64,000 nt of DNA, taken from Actinomycetota bacterium. Its GTDB lineage: Bacteria > Actinomycetota > Actinomycetes > S36-B12 > CAIYMF01. Below, piece by piece: positions 8,654 through 17,494 of this stretch. Under the pieces are notes generated by a model, which saw nothing but the letters and a program-made list of their open reading frames with translations, did not search any database and was not told where the DNA came from. The stretch's first letter is position 1; each line of letters begins with the position of its first letter. The position numbers were made by a program, and so were the translations under genes. Where the stretch lies: contig JAPLAU010000015.1 of NCBI GenBank assembly GCA_026393115.1, positions 531-64,530 of the forward strand. Direction: 5' to 3'.

Positions 8654-9825
8654 CCGATATCGCGCTTGCGGAGGGTGTGAACCTCCGCGTTGACCGTGTG
8701 CGAGCGGCCACGGTTCGCCATGCCCTTGATGTACCGCTGCAATTTGGCAGGTGGCGCATCACGCATCGCGAATTCGCAGTCGTCAGAGTTGATACCGCCG
8801 ACGGCGCGTCCGGGTTTTCGTATGGGCTCACCCGCGATGGGCCGGTCGCAGCGATCATTGCGCGAAGTATTGCGCCCGTCTATGAAGGCGCTGACGTGGC
8901 TCATCCGTCGGCACTCTTTAGGCAATGCCGGGCTACCGCCCATGCGGTGTTGTCTTCGGGTGCGGGACTTCGCGCGATCTCTCTGGTTGACGTCGCACTG
9001 TGGGATGCGCTCGCTCGCCAGCGACAGCAATCGATTGTCGATCTTCTTGGTGGCCGTCCAACTCCTCGCCCGGTGACATCGATCATCGGGTACCCAGCGG
9101 TAATGACTGCTGATCAGGTGCACGAGGAAGTGCTGGGGTTGATGTCGCAGGGATGGCGGCAGTTCAAAGCACCGGTGGCGCCTGAGAGGGAACTCACCAT
9201 CGCCCGATTGGAAGCGGCGCGTGCTGCTGCGCCGGGCGGCTGGGTGGGTCTCGACGGCAACTACTCCCTGCACGACATCGACGATGTTGTTGAGCTTGAA
9301 GCTCGAGTGCGCGATCTCAACCTCGGCTGGATTGAAGACCCGCTGCCACAAGGCGACGCCGCAGCGATGGCACGTCTGCGTGAACGCATCGGTACACCGA
9401 TCGCTGCCGGTGATGACCAGGGCGGCGCCTATTTCCCCGACGCTCTGCTTGCCGCCCGTGCAATCGACGTGCTACGCGTCGACATCTGCGCAAATGGCGG
9501 GCTTACTGGACTCGCCACGGTCGTTGAGAAGGCAAAGGCATCGGGTATCCCGATATCGCCCCATATGTTTGCCCACTTCCACACGCGCGCGCTCGATGGG
9601 CTGGGAGTCGAGAGTTACTCGGGCGAGTGGGGAATTCCCGGTGCTGGTGTTCACCCCATGGACGACGCACTCGAACAACCGGTCGTAGTCGACGGAGTGA
9701 TGAAACCGTTGGCACAAGAGCTGGGCTTCGGTCGTGTCGTGAGTCGACGATGGATCGCCGAACAGAGTGTTGACGATCCGGGCGGTGCGCTGGATCGGCT
9801 TTCCGATGATGTGTGTGTGAACTGA
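8650..9825 (+). CDS. Enolase-superfamily protein, divergent (second lysine of KxK missing)
   Basis: GTG 8650 overlaps the VOC stop and gives a 391-residue protein with the enolase-superfamily layout. Metal ligands appear in GLDGNYSL, WIEDPLPQ and IAAGDDQGG, and the His/Asp dyad in LRVDICANGGLTG and ISPHMFAH. The usual KxK motif reads GWRQFKAPVA, so the first lysine is present while the second, the general base in mandelate racemase, aligns with proline. Family membership is firm; the activity must be unusual or use only the His face. It is followed by an SDR and a zinc dehydrogenase. Confidence 0.85.
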   Translation: MTDIALAEGVNLRVDRVRAATVRHALDVPLQFGRWRITHREFAVVRVDTADGASGFSYGLTRDGPVAAIIARSIAPVYEGADVAHPSALFRQCRATAHAVLSSGAGLRAISLVDVALWDALARQRQQSIVDLLGGRPTPRPVTSIIGYPAVMTADQVHEEVLGLMSQGWRQFKAPVAPERELTIARLEAARAAAPGGWVGLDGNYSLHDIDDVVELEARVRDLNLGWIEDPLPQGDAAAMARLRERIGTPIAAGDDQGGAYFPDALLAARAIDVLRVDICANGGLTGLATVVEKAKASGIPISPHMFAHFHTRALDGLGVESYSGEWGIPGAGVHPMDDALEQPVVVDGVMKPLAQELGFGRVVSRRWIAEQSVDDPGGALDRLSDDVCVN

Positions 9826-9850
9826 TGAAACGACGAGAGGGTGTGAGCAC

Positions 9851-10621
9851 GTGAGTGCAGTGGATCGCTTCAGGTTAGACGGCAAGGTCGCACTAGTGAC
9901 CGGCGCTGGTCGAGGACTAGGTCAAGGTATTGCCGTTGCACTCGCCGAAGCCGGTGCCGACGTCATCGTGATGAGTCGAACTCAGTCTGAACTCGACGAG
10001 ACTGCGGCGATCATCGAGTCGGCTGGTGTCAAGGCACACACACTCATCGCCGACTTCTCTGATGTCGAGCAGGTCGCAGGCTACGCGGGCATTGCATGGC
10101 AGTGGCAGGACCGCATCGACATCGTGGTTCCGGCGGCAGGAATGCAGATTCGTCGGCTGGCCCACGAGTTCTCGGCAGCCGAATTCCGACTCATGATGGA
10201 TGTGCACCTCGCCGCTCCTTTCCTGCTGTCGGCGGCGGTGGGCGAGAAGCAGATTGCTGCCGGCATTAAGGGGCGTCACATCTTCATGGGGTCACTGTCG
10301 AGTCGCATCGGTCTTCCCAATGTGGTGCCTTATGGCGCCGCCAAGAGCGGTGTGACTGGCCTGGTGCATGGACTCGCTCGCGAATGGGCACCCCACGGCA
10401 TCACGGTCAACGCGGTGTTGCCTGGCTACTTTGACACCGCCCTGACCAAGACGTTGTTCGCTGACAAAGCTCGCTATGACTGGGTGATGTCACGCATCCC
10501 GATGGGCAAGTTGGGCGATGCTGAAGATGTGTCGGCGGCCTGCGTGTACTTGGCGTCTGACGCCGCAAAGTACGTCAGTGGCGAATGTCTCGCCGTCGAT
10601 GGTGGTTGGCTCGCGTCCTAA
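9851..10621 (+). CDS. SDR-family oxidoreductase (KduD/gluconate 5-dehydrogenase-like)
   Basis: At 256 residues this is a classical SDR with VTGAGRGLGQGIAVAL (about residues 17-32), MGSLSSRIG with the catalytic Ser, VPYGAAKSGV with Tyr/Lys, and the C-terminal CLAVDGGWLAS. The overall wording resembles 2-deoxy-D-gluconate 3-dehydrogenase and gluconate 5-dehydrogenase, which fits the sugar-acid setting; this assignment is inferred. GAGAGG lies 10 bases before GTG 9851. It is separated from the zinc dehydrogenase by 26 bases. Confidence 0.88.
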   Translation: MSAVDRFRLDGKVALVTGAGRGLGQGIAVALAEAGADVIVMSRTQSELDETAAIIESAGVKAHTLIADFSDVEQVAGYAGIAWQWQDRIDIVVPAAGMQIRRLAHEFSAAEFRLMMDVHLAAPFLLSAAVGEKQIAAGIKGRHIFMGSLSSRIGLPNVVPYGAAKSGVTGLVHGLAREWAPHGITVNAVLPGYFDTALTKTLFADKARYDWVMSRIPMGKLGDAEDVSAACVYLASDAAKYVSGECLAVDGGWLAS

Positions 10622-10647
10622 CGCGGCCCCGAGATTGAGGAGTTGGA

Positions 10648-11655
10648 ATGAGATCAGTATTCAAGTCGGGAACCGCAGTTGCTGACACCATCGTCACCGA
10701 CCTGCCGATGCCACAGGTGGGTCCAGGAGAGGTGCTGTTGAAGGTTGAGGCCTGTGGTCTCTGCGGCAGCGACCTGCATGCGTGGCGGTCCGATCCGGGC
10801 TACGAGTGGATCGCTATCCCGCTCGTGATGGGGCATGAGTTCGTCGGAACGGTTGTCGAGACGGCCGCTGATGTGAAGGGTTGGTCAGCGGGCGATCGTG
10901 CAGTTGCGGTCTCGATTCAGGGCTGTCTCAACTGTGCCGAATGCGCTGCCGGTCGCACCAACCGTTGCGTCAAGCGTCAGGTCATCGGACTGAACTACAA
11001 CGGTGCCATGGCCGAGTACGTCGTGGTGTCGGCGGCGTACCTCATGCGTATTCCTGCCTCAATGCCGGCGCATGTGGCCGCGACTGTTGAGCCGATGTCC
11101 GTCGCGGCTCACGCAGTGCTGACCGTGGGCGCTGTTCAAGCAGGACAGAAGGTCGTCGTGTCTGGTGCCGGATTCATTGGAATCGCGTGTTCGCTGATCG
11201 CGCGCGATGCGGGAGCCGAGGTCATTTTGCTCGGAGCGCCGCAGGATGCTGCGTCGCGGTTGCCTTTGGCCGCTGCTCTTGGAATCGACGCCCGTACTGT
11301 CGATGCTGCCGACTGGGGAACGCCTGATGTGTGGGTTGAAGCCTCGGGTGCGCAGTCGGCCCTCGCGTCGGCGGTGGAAACCACCCGCGTTGGCGGCACC
11401 GTGTCAATTGTGGCGATGTACACCCAACCGCCTACGGCGAGCACGAGTTTGATCGTGCGGCGCGAACTTGAACTGCGCGGCGTCTATGCATCAGTTGCTC
11501 GTGAATACGACCATGTCATCGGACTACTCGGTGACGGGCGCATTGACGTGTCGACTCTGGTTGATCAGTTCTCGCTGGAAGATGCCTTGTCGGCATTCGA
11601 AGCGGCTGCGACCGCGAGCACGCTCAAGCCGTTGATTGTGCCTGGCCTTGCCTAG
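10648..11655 (+). CDS. Zinc-dependent alcohol/polyol dehydrogenase (MDR family)
   Basis: This 335-residue medium-chain dehydrogenase has the catalytic-zinc segment GLCGSDLHAW and VMGHEFVG, and a complete structural zinc site CLNCAECAAGRTNRC (C-x2-C-x2-C-x7-C). The NAD-binding motif is VVVSGAGFIGIA. Sorbitol, threonine and galactitol dehydrogenases share this layout, so it probably oxidises a polyol or sugar-acid hydroxyl. A weak ribosome site (GAGG/GAGTTGG) precedes ATG 10648. The MaoC-like gene begins 4 bases after its stop. Confidence 0.92.
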   Translation: MRSVFKSGTAVADTIVTDLPMPQVGPGEVLLKVEACGLCGSDLHAWRSDPGYEWIAIPLVMGHEFVGTVVETAADVKGWSAGDRAVAVSIQGCLNCAECAAGRTNRCVKRQVIGLNYNGAMAEYVVVSAAYLMRIPASMPAHVAATVEPMSVAAHAVLTVGAVQAGQKVVVSGAGFIGIACSLIARDAGAEVILLGAPQDAASRLPLAAALGIDARTVDAADWGTPDVWVEASGAQSALASAVETTRVGGTVSIVAMYTQPPTASTSLIVRRELELRGVYASVAREYDHVIGLLGDGRIDVSTLVDQFSLEDALSAFEAAATASTLKPLIVPGLA

Positions 11656-11659
11656 GTCG

Positions 11660-12130
11660 GTGCGGGTGTTCCACGGCATTGACGAAGTGCGCGCCGCAGT
11701 GGGAGAAGAGTTGGGCTCGAGCGAGTGGGTGCTCATCGATCAGGAGCGCATCAACGCTTTTGCGGAAGTCACGCAGGATTTCGAATGGATTCACGTTGAT
11801 CTCGACCGAGCGGCGAAGGGACCTTTTGGCGCGACGATCGCTCACGGCTTTCTCACCCTGACGCTCATCCCTGGATTGCGCGAACACATCTTTCGCATCG
11901 AGACCGACCGGCCGCGCCTGAACTACGGCCTTGACCGGGTGCGATTCCCGTCGCCGGTGCCGGTGAACTCGCGGGTTCGCATGCACGCGGTGATTGCTGA
12001 AGTGTCCGATGTGCCCAACGGAGTGCTCACCCGAACCCGATACACCTTCGAAATTGAAGGTTCCGAGCGACCGGCGTGCGTAGCCGACATGCTCGAACTT
12101 GCGACCTCGGAAGCACTCCAAGGGGGCTGA
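11660..12130 (+). CDS. MaoC-family (R)-specific enoyl-CoA hydratase
   Basis: This 156-residue hot-dog protein begins VRVFHGIDEVRAAVG, as MaoC dehydratases of the NodN type do, and contains the active-site Asp/His in TQDFEWIHVD followed by FGATIAHGFLTLTLIP. It hydrates trans-2-enoyl-CoA or dehydrates the reverse. GTG 11660 is chosen because homologues start at this point; TTG 11636 would add 8 residues inside the upstream gene and GTG 11666 is also possible. It is the only acyl-CoA gene in this first operon. Confidence 0.82.
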   Translation: MRVFHGIDEVRAAVGEELGSSEWVLIDQERINAFAEVTQDFEWIHVDLDRAAKGPFGATIAHGFLTLTLIPGLREHIFRIETDRPRLNYGLDRVRFPSPVPVNSRVRMHAVIAEVSDVPNGVLTRTRYTFEIEGSERPACVADMLELATSEALQGG

Positions 12131-12155
12131 CAAGCGAGCGTTCGTTCGGTAGGGT
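12127..12155 (+). promoter_or_regulatory. Promoter with CGTTCGTT operator in its spacer
   Basis: CTGACA at 12127-12132 and TAGGGT at 12150-12155 are separated by 17 bp, a near-consensus sigma70-type promoter. The spacer holds the octamer CGTTCGTT (12139-12146), which recurs at four other promoter regions in the window, so repression by a TetR-type regulator is inferred. Confidence 0.65.
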
Positions 12156-12184
12156 TCCGAGAAGACCCAGAGGAGATATTGCCG

Positions 12185-12913
12185 GTGCTTAATCCCGAGT
12201 CTGATGATGCTGGGCGTGAGGCAACACTCGTGCTCTTCATTCGGCACGCCGAGCAGTCAACCATGCGTGAAGTTGACCCACCCTTGAGCGAGCGCGGACG
12301 CGCGCAGGCGGCATTGCTGGCCCAACGGTTGAGTTCACTCCCGATTTCCGCAGTGGTTGCCAGCCCCTTGCTGCGCGCACGCGAAACCGCCGGAAGCCTG
12401 GCCGACCTGCTCGGGCTCCCGGTTGAGGTGATGGAGGACCTACACGAGGCGCGTTCGTCCCACGAGGGACATCGGCATGTGTTCACTGACACTCCAGCGG
12501 CGGCGATGGAGCCGCAGGTCGACGACTATGTTGGCCCTGCGATGGCAGCCATCGAAGTATTGCCGCGATTTGAGTGGGGACGTGACGGATTCACTGAAAC
12601 GGCCGTTGAGATTCGCGAGCGCATGTTGCGCGCGGTCGACGGGCTGGTCGAGCGTTACCCCGGTGGCATTGTCGCGTGTTTTTCGCATGGTGGCGCCATC
12701 AACTGCGTGACGGGCGCTTACGCAGGAATCACCCCAGACATCTGGTTCGTGCCTTGGCACACGGGTGTCAGCGGTCTCTACGCCAAGGGTTCAACACGCA
12801 CGCTGCTGTTCGTCAATGACTCGTCGCATCTGGCATCAACCGAGGACGCACTGAGCATCGTCGCTTCGACGATGTCGTTAGGTGCGATCGACAGAGAGGA
12901 AGCCACATCATGA
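12185..12913 (+). CDS. Histidine phosphatase (phosphoglycerate-mutase-like) family protein
   Basis: The 242-residue protein has the RHG-type catalytic motif LFIRHAEQ (with Ala replacing Gly), SPLLRARETAGSL and the second catalytic His in ACFSHGGAI. It is a phosphomonoesterase of unknown substrate. GTG 12185 lies 9 bases after AGGAG; TTG 12179 is only 3 bases away and less likely. It leads a unit with a luciferase-like oxidoreductase and an acyl-CoA ligase, so its substrate may be a phosphorylated or CoA-linked metabolite. Confidence 0.85.
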   Translation: MLNPESDDAGREATLVLFIRHAEQSTMREVDPPLSERGRAQAALLAQRLSSLPISAVVASPLLRARETAGSLADLLGLPVEVMEDLHEARSSHEGHRHVFTDTPAAAMEPQVDDYVGPAMAAIEVLPRFEWGRDGFTETAVEIRERMLRAVDGLVERYPGGIVACFSHGGAINCVTGAYAGITPDIWFVPWHTGVSGLYAKGSTRTLLFVNDSSHLASTEDALSIVASTMSLGAIDREEATS

Positions 12914-14040
12914 GGTTCGGAATTTCATTCGCATCGCACTTGAAGGCAGTCGAGGTTCTTCCTGTCGCTGAGGAACTCGGCTATGACGTGGCGTGGTTCT
13001 ATGACACGCCCGCTGTCAACAGTGACCCGTTTGTTGTGATGGCGATGTGCGCGGGCGTCACTAAGACCATGCAACTCGGACTCGGTGTCGCCATTCCGCA
13101 TCTGCGCATGCCGCATGTGCTGGGCACTGCGATGGGGACGCTGGGATTGCTCGCCCCTGGCCGCATCCTGTTGGGCTTTGGTACCGGCTTCACCGGTGCG
13201 TTGTCGATTGGCACCAAGCCGACTCCGTGGGCGGTTCTGGCCGATCACCTGCAGGTGGCGCGTGGCTGGATGGCAGGCGAAGAGGTTGAGATGACGGTGA
13301 AGGGTGTAGCGCGACCGGTGCGTCACTTGCACCCCGACAAGGGCTACATCAACGTCACCGACACGATTCCGATCTACGTCAGTTGTGTTGGTCCCAAGGG
13401 AATTGCAGTGACGGGCGACTTGGCCGACGGATTCTGGACCCTGAGCGTTGATCGTCGACCCGATCCCGAACTGATCGGTGGCAAGATTGCCGAGGTTCAA
13501 AAGCGGGCCGCGGCGCGTGGGGCCGGACCATTACCCTCGGCTCTCATCACTGCCGTTGCAGTGCAGGGCGACGGCGAGCCACTCGATTCCGATCGCCTGC
13601 GGTCATTCCTGGGCCCTTGGGTCACCACCTACTTCCACAGCATGCACGCGTTTTTCGCCGAGGATGGCCCGCAGAACCGTGACGAGTGGAAGCAGGGGAG
13701 CCAACTCACCGCTGAAGATGCATCGCCGCGGTTGAAACAGGCAGCGCAGCAGTACTTCGAAGAGATCGTGATGAACCTTCCGGCCGAGGCGCCTTGGATT
13801 ACTCAGCACACGGGGCACAGCACGTTCGTGCGTCCGGAGGAAGAGAAGTTCATTACTGCCGATCTCATTGATCTGCTCAGCATCGTGGGCCCTGCAGAGC
13901 AGGTGATTGCCGAGATTCGCGCGCTTGAGGAAGCGGGCCTGTCAGAAATCGTGTGGCAGGTGGTACCCGGTCACGAGGACGAAGTTGAGCGGTTTGGGCG
14001 CGAGGTCATCGCTCCCTACCGCGAGCGCTATGGCAGTTGA
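12910..14040 (+). CDS. LLM-class (F420-type) oxidoreductase
   Basis: This 376-residue luciferase-like protein starts RFGISFASHLKAVEVLPVAE and has the TIM-barrel features GYDVAWFYD, LGLGVAIPHLRMP and APGRILLGFGTGFTG. Actinobacterial members usually use coenzyme F420; some use FMN. The substrate is unknown. The ATGA overlap with the phosphatase gene implies co-expression, and an acyl-CoA ligase follows 44 bases later, suggesting oxidation of an acyl or terpenoid substrate. The flavin type cannot be decided from sequence alone. Confidence 0.85.
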   Translation: MRFGISFASHLKAVEVLPVAEELGYDVAWFYDTPAVNSDPFVVMAMCAGVTKTMQLGLGVAIPHLRMPHVLGTAMGTLGLLAPGRILLGFGTGFTGALSIGTKPTPWAVLADHLQVARGWMAGEEVEMTVKGVARPVRHLHPDKGYINVTDTIPIYVSCVGPKGIAVTGDLADGFWTLSVDRRPDPELIGGKIAEVQKRAAARGAGPLPSALITAVAVQGDGEPLDSDRLRSFLGPWVTTYFHSMHAFFAEDGPQNRDEWKQGSQLTAEDASPRLKQAAQQYFEEIVMNLPAEAPWITQHTGHSTFVRPEEEKFITADLIDLLSIVGPAEQVIAEIRALEEAGLSEIVWQVVPGHEDEVERFGREVIAPYRERYGS

Positions 14041-14084
14041 CTGAGCCGCTGCACGTATCTGCACGGCGATAAGGAGTGCTTGTC

Positions 14085-15746
14085 ATGAGTGATGCGAGTC
14101 GCTACGGCCTTGACGAGCGTCCGTGGACTGCGTTGTATCCTCCGGGAGTTCCTGCAACGTACGTGGCACGGACGCGCAATGGCGTTGAGGTCTTCCAGAT
14201 TGGCGTTGACGAGCGTCCCGATGGTCCGGCCATCTACTTCTTCGATCAAACACTCACGCATCGCCAACTCGACGACATGGCGCACGCACTGGCCGCAGCT
14301 TTGCTCGACCTCGGCATTAAGCCAGGCGATCGAATCGGACTGTACCTGCAGAACGACCCACAATTTGTCATTGCGCTGCATGCGTTGTGGATGGTCGGTG
14401 CCATCGGCGTGATGCATAACCCGATGCTCAAGGCGCGCGAGTTGAAGTATCAGATCGACGACACGGGCACCACCATGGTGATCTGTCTTGGCAGTCTGTA
14501 CGACACAGCAGTTGAGGGATCGCAGGATTCCACGGTCACCTCGATCCTCGTGACCTCCGAGCACTTCTTTGCCGGTCCAAAAGCCGAGGAATTCCTCGGT
14601 GCGCGCGGCACTTTGCCTGAGGGAGTGCCGACCCTCGAGGACCTCTTCGTTGAGTACGCGGGTCGTCGGGTTGAGCCGCATCAGGCGGAACTCGGTGACA
14701 CGGCGTTGTTGTGTTACACCTCGGGCACCACAGGGCCGCCCAAAGGAGCGATGATCACGCACGGAAACGTTGCGTACGGCGAGATCTATCTGCAGGCGGC
14801 AACGGTTGCTCCTGACGATGTCGTGATGGCGGGCGCGCCCATGTTCCATGTCACCGGTATCACCGGGCACATCGTGGCGGCGCGCTTGAATGCGGCGCCC
14901 ATGGTGATGTTCCACCGTTTCGAGCCGGGTGAGTTCCTGCGCTGGTTGGAATATTGGCGCGGTAGTTTCTCGATTCTCGCGCTCACTGCCTATATCGCGA
15001 TTCTCAACCACCCCGACTTGCCGACGCGCGACATCAGTTCACTCACGAAGGTGTACACGGGCGGCGCGCCGGTGTCACCCGCGATGGTGGCGCGCTTTGA
15101 GGAAGTCACTGGCAAGTACATCCACAACTGCTACGGCATGACCGAGACGTCCTCGCCGACTCACATCGTGCCTTTCGGTATGCGGGCGCCGGTTGATCCG
15201 GAGTCGGGGGCGATCTCGGTGGGCTTGCCGTCGCCGAACGTGTACTCGGCCGTGGCTGATCTGGTGTCCGGTGACCTTCTGGATACCGGTGAAGTGGGCG
15301 AGATCATCTCGGCGGGGCCTAACGTGGTGTCAGGTTACTGGGGTAAGCCGGAGGAGACTGCGCACGCTCTTGCTGACGGGGTGATGCACACCGGCGATGT
15401 GGCGACGCGCAATGAGGAGGGTTGGTTCTTCGTTCTCGATCGTGCTAAGGACCTCATCATCGTGAGTGGTTACAAGGTGTGGCCCCGCGATGTCGAGGAT
15501 GTGCTGTACGAGCACCCAGCCGTTCGTGAAGCGGCCGTCATCGGTGTTCCGGATGAGTACCGCGGAGAGACCGTGCACGCGTTCGTGTCATTGCGGCCGG
15601 GCTTCGAGGGCACTACGCCTGACGAACTGATTGAGCACTGCAAGAAGTTGCTATCGGCCTACAAGTACCCGCGCAAGCTCGAGATCCTGCCGGAAATTCC
15701 GAAGACCACCACCGGCAAGATCATGCGCCGCGAACTTCGCACCTGA
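14085..15746 (+). CDS. AMP-dependent acyl-CoA synthetase (ligase 1)
   Basis: A 553-residue ANL-superfamily enzyme. The P-loop-like A3 motif is CYTSGTTGPPKGAMITHGN; later come YGMTETSSPTH, MHTGDVATRNEEGWFFVLDR and the catalytic C-terminal lysine in KTTTGKIMRREL. It activates a carboxylic acid to the acyl-AMP and then the CoA thioester. ATG 14085 is preferred to TTG 14076 because AAGGAG lies 8 bases upstream. It ends the unit driven by the 12127-12155 promoter, before a hairpin-rich gap shared with a convergent operon. Confidence 0.93.
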   Translation: MSDASRYGLDERPWTALYPPGVPATYVARTRNGVEVFQIGVDERPDGPAIYFFDQTLTHRQLDDMAHALAAALLDLGIKPGDRIGLYLQNDPQFVIALHALWMVGAIGVMHNPMLKARELKYQIDDTGTTMVICLGSLYDTAVEGSQDSTVTSILVTSEHFFAGPKAEEFLGARGTLPEGVPTLEDLFVEYAGRRVEPHQAELGDTALLCYTSGTTGPPKGAMITHGNVAYGEIYLQAATVAPDDVVMAGAPMFHVTGITGHIVAARLNAAPMVMFHRFEPGEFLRWLEYWRGSFSILALTAYIAILNHPDLPTRDISSLTKVYTGGAPVSPAMVARFEEVTGKYIHNCYGMTETSSPTHIVPFGMRAPVDPESGAISVGLPSPNVYSAVADLVSGDLLDTGEVGEIISAGPNVVSGYWGKPEETAHALADGVMHTGDVATRNEEGWFFVLDRAKDLIIVSGYKVWPRDVEDVLYEHPAVREAAVIGVPDEYRGETVHAFVSLRPGFEGTTPDELIEHCKKLLSAYKYPRKLEILPEIPKTTTGKIMRRELRT

Positions 15747-15791
15747 CCCCCCTTCCCTCTCCCACCCCCTTACCCATCGGGGGCACCCAAG

Positions 15792-15825
15792 CGCGCACCT
15801 AGCGCGTGTAGATGCCCCAGTGGGG
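15792..15825. terminator. Hairpin pair between convergent operons
   Basis: CGCGC (15792-15796) pairs with GCGCG (15802-15806), and CCCC (15815-15818) with GGGG (15822-15825). They lie in the 171-base gap between converging genes, next to a repeat element with its own hairpin, and probably form a bidirectional terminator zone. Confidence 0.5.
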
Positions 15826-15840
15826 AATCGGGATGGCGCT

Positions 15841-15897
15841 CATGGGTACCGAAAACTGCGTCTATGCGTGCTTACTGCCCCCCATGCGGAAAATGGG
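15841..15897 (+). repeat. Dispersed hairpin repeat, copy 1
   Basis: This 57-base sequence matches copy 2 (53584-53641) at about 46 of 58 aligned positions and copy 3 (58767-58808, minus) at 37 of 40 in its 5' part. Shared cores are GAAAACTGC, TCTATGCGTG and CCCCATGCGGAAA. The 3' end can fold as CCCAT/ATGGG around the loop GCGGAAA. It lies in an intergenic gap between converging genes. Confidence 0.8.
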
Positions 15898-15917
15898 CAC
15901 GTCGGGTGACGCCCCAA

Positions 15918-16889
15918 CTAGTCGCGGATGATCGCCACAGTCTTGCCGACTAGCGTGCGCGACTCCATTGCCACGAGAGCGGCCGATACTGCCTCGAGCG
16001 GCACTTCGTCGGTCACTACAGGTGTCACCCCGGCGCCTTCGAGCAACAGCATGAGGTCATCCCACTGCTCGCGCGGGTACGTCGGGCGGGGGAGCGCGTA
16101 CGCACCCCAACCAACTCCGACGGCCTCAATGTTGTTGAGCAGCAATCGGTTCACCTTGATACTGGGAATCTCGCCCCCCGTGAAGCCGAGCACCAACAGT
16201 CGACCAAGCGGGCGCAAACTGCGCAGTGAATCAGTGACGCGGTCTCCGCCGACTGGGTCGGCGACGATGTCGACACCCTGACCGCCAGTGAGGTCCTTCA
16301 CCGCAGGCAGGAAGTCTTCAACAGGAAGTGCTACGTCGGCTCCCGCGGCCAAGGCCAACTGCCGCTTCGTCTCGTCCGAAGCGACCGCGATGACGCGTGC
16401 ACCGAGTGCCGAAGCAATCTGCACCAGTGCGACACCCAACCCACCAGCCGCACCATGCACGAGCACTGTCTCGCCCGGTGCCAAGCGGCCGCGCAGGGTG
16501 AGCGCGAAGTGTGCGGTGAGGTAGTTGATCGGGGTCGCTGAGCCTTCGGCAAACGACAGTCGATCAGGAAGGGGGAACACGCGGTTGGGGTCGGTGGCCA
16601 CCAACTCCTGGCATCCGCCGGTGTGCACGTAGGCGGCCACGCGTGTACCCGGAACGGCCCAACTGCCGGCCGGAGCCGATACGACGATGCCGCCGACCTC
16701 GGTACCCGGCACGAACGGTAGTTCGGGCTTGACCTGATAGAGGCCGCGCGTCATGAGCAAATCGGGAAACGCGATTCCCGTGCGGTGCACCTCGATCATG
16801 ATTTCGTCGGGGCCGGCTACGGGTTCAGGAATGTCACAGATTTCCAATGCTGTTGGTCCGTTGAGCTCGGTGATCTGTAGTGCCTTCAT
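15918..16889 (-). CDS. NADPH:quinone reductase-like MDR oxidoreductase
   Basis: This 323-residue zinc-free MDR protein opens with KALQITELNGPTALEI and has PGTEVGGIVVS, the NADPH-binding VLVHGAAGGLGVALVQIA and DIVADPVGGDRVTDSLRSL. It would reduce quinones or enoyl substrates with NADPH. It is last in a three-gene minus-strand operon (ligase, TetR, oxidoreductase); its ATG overlaps the TetR stop as ATGA. The specific substrate is unknown but linked by context to the ligase. Confidence 0.9.
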   Translation of the reverse strand: MKALQITELNGPTALEICDIPEPVAGPDEIMIEVHRTGIAFPDLLMTRGLYQVKPELPFVPGTEVGGIVVSAPAGSWAVPGTRVAAYVHTGGCQELVATDPNRVFPLPDRLSFAEGSATPINYLTAHFALTLRGRLAPGETVLVHGAAGGLGVALVQIASALGARVIAVASDETKRQLALAAGADVALPVEDFLPAVKDLTGGQGVDIVADPVGGDRVTDSLRSLRPLGRLLVLGFTGGEIPSIKVNRLLLNNIEAVGVGWGAYALPRPTYPREQWDDLMLLLEGAGVTPVVTDEVPLEAVSAALVAMESRTLVGKTVAIIRD

Positions 16890-17494
16890 GTGCGTGCCTC
16901 CACGGTGGCGAGTGCGAGTGCGATGTAACGGTCTGCGAGTTCCTGCGGCGAGAGTTCGCCGCTGGCGTCGTACCACGAAGCAACCGACGAACCCATGTTC
17001 ACGATGGCGCGCGTTGCTTCGCGTGGGTAGGCAGTTCGGAATTCACCGAGCGCTTGGCCGCGTTCGATGACCGTGCGGAACACCAGTTCCTGCTGATCAC
17101 GAAGCGCGACGACGGTGGTGCGCCCTTCAGAGTCGAGGCTGCGAAGTTCCGTTGACCCAACAAAGGCCTCGGCCTGTCGCGTGGTGTGAAACATGATCCA
17201 CGCGTTGACGACCGCTGTGAGTTGATCGCGCGGTGAGTCGCCCGCGGCGGCGGCAGCGGCTGTCGTCTCTGCAAGGTGATCGGTCAGAGCGCGCACCATA
17301 ATGTCTTGCAGGATCTCCTGCTTCGACGTGAAATGGTGGTAGATCGACGCCACGGTGATGTCGCATGCCCGCGCGATATCTCGCATCGACGTGCCGTGGT
17401 ACCCAAGTCGCTGAAAACTCTCAGTAGCTGCAGCGACAATCGCCTCGCGCCCCCTGATGGGGGACGCGGCTTCAGTTGTGCTCACGGAGTTCAC
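16886..17494 (-). CDS. TetR-family transcriptional regulator (TetR1)
   Basis: The 202-residue protein has a typical TetR N-terminal helix-turn-helix: IVAAATESFQRLGYHGTSMR, then ITVASIYHHFTSKQEIL, with a helical ligand domain after residue 70. It probably represses acyl-CoA genes and is released by an acyl-CoA ligand, as known for related actinobacterial TetR proteins. It overlaps the upstream ligase by 23 bases. GTG at 17494 or an in-frame GTG at 17485 could start it. The CGTTCGTT box before the ligase (19073-19080) is a candidate autoregulatory operator. Confidence 0.88.
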   Translation of the reverse strand: MNSVSTTEAASPIRGREAIVAAATESFQRLGYHGTSMRDIARACDITVASIYHHFTSKQEILQDIMVRALTDHLAETTAAAAAAGDSPRDQLTAVVNAWIMFHTTRQAEAFVGSTELRSLDSEGRTTVVALRDQQELVFRTVIERGQALGEFRTAYPREATRAIVNMGSSVASWYDASGELSPQELADRYIALALATVEART

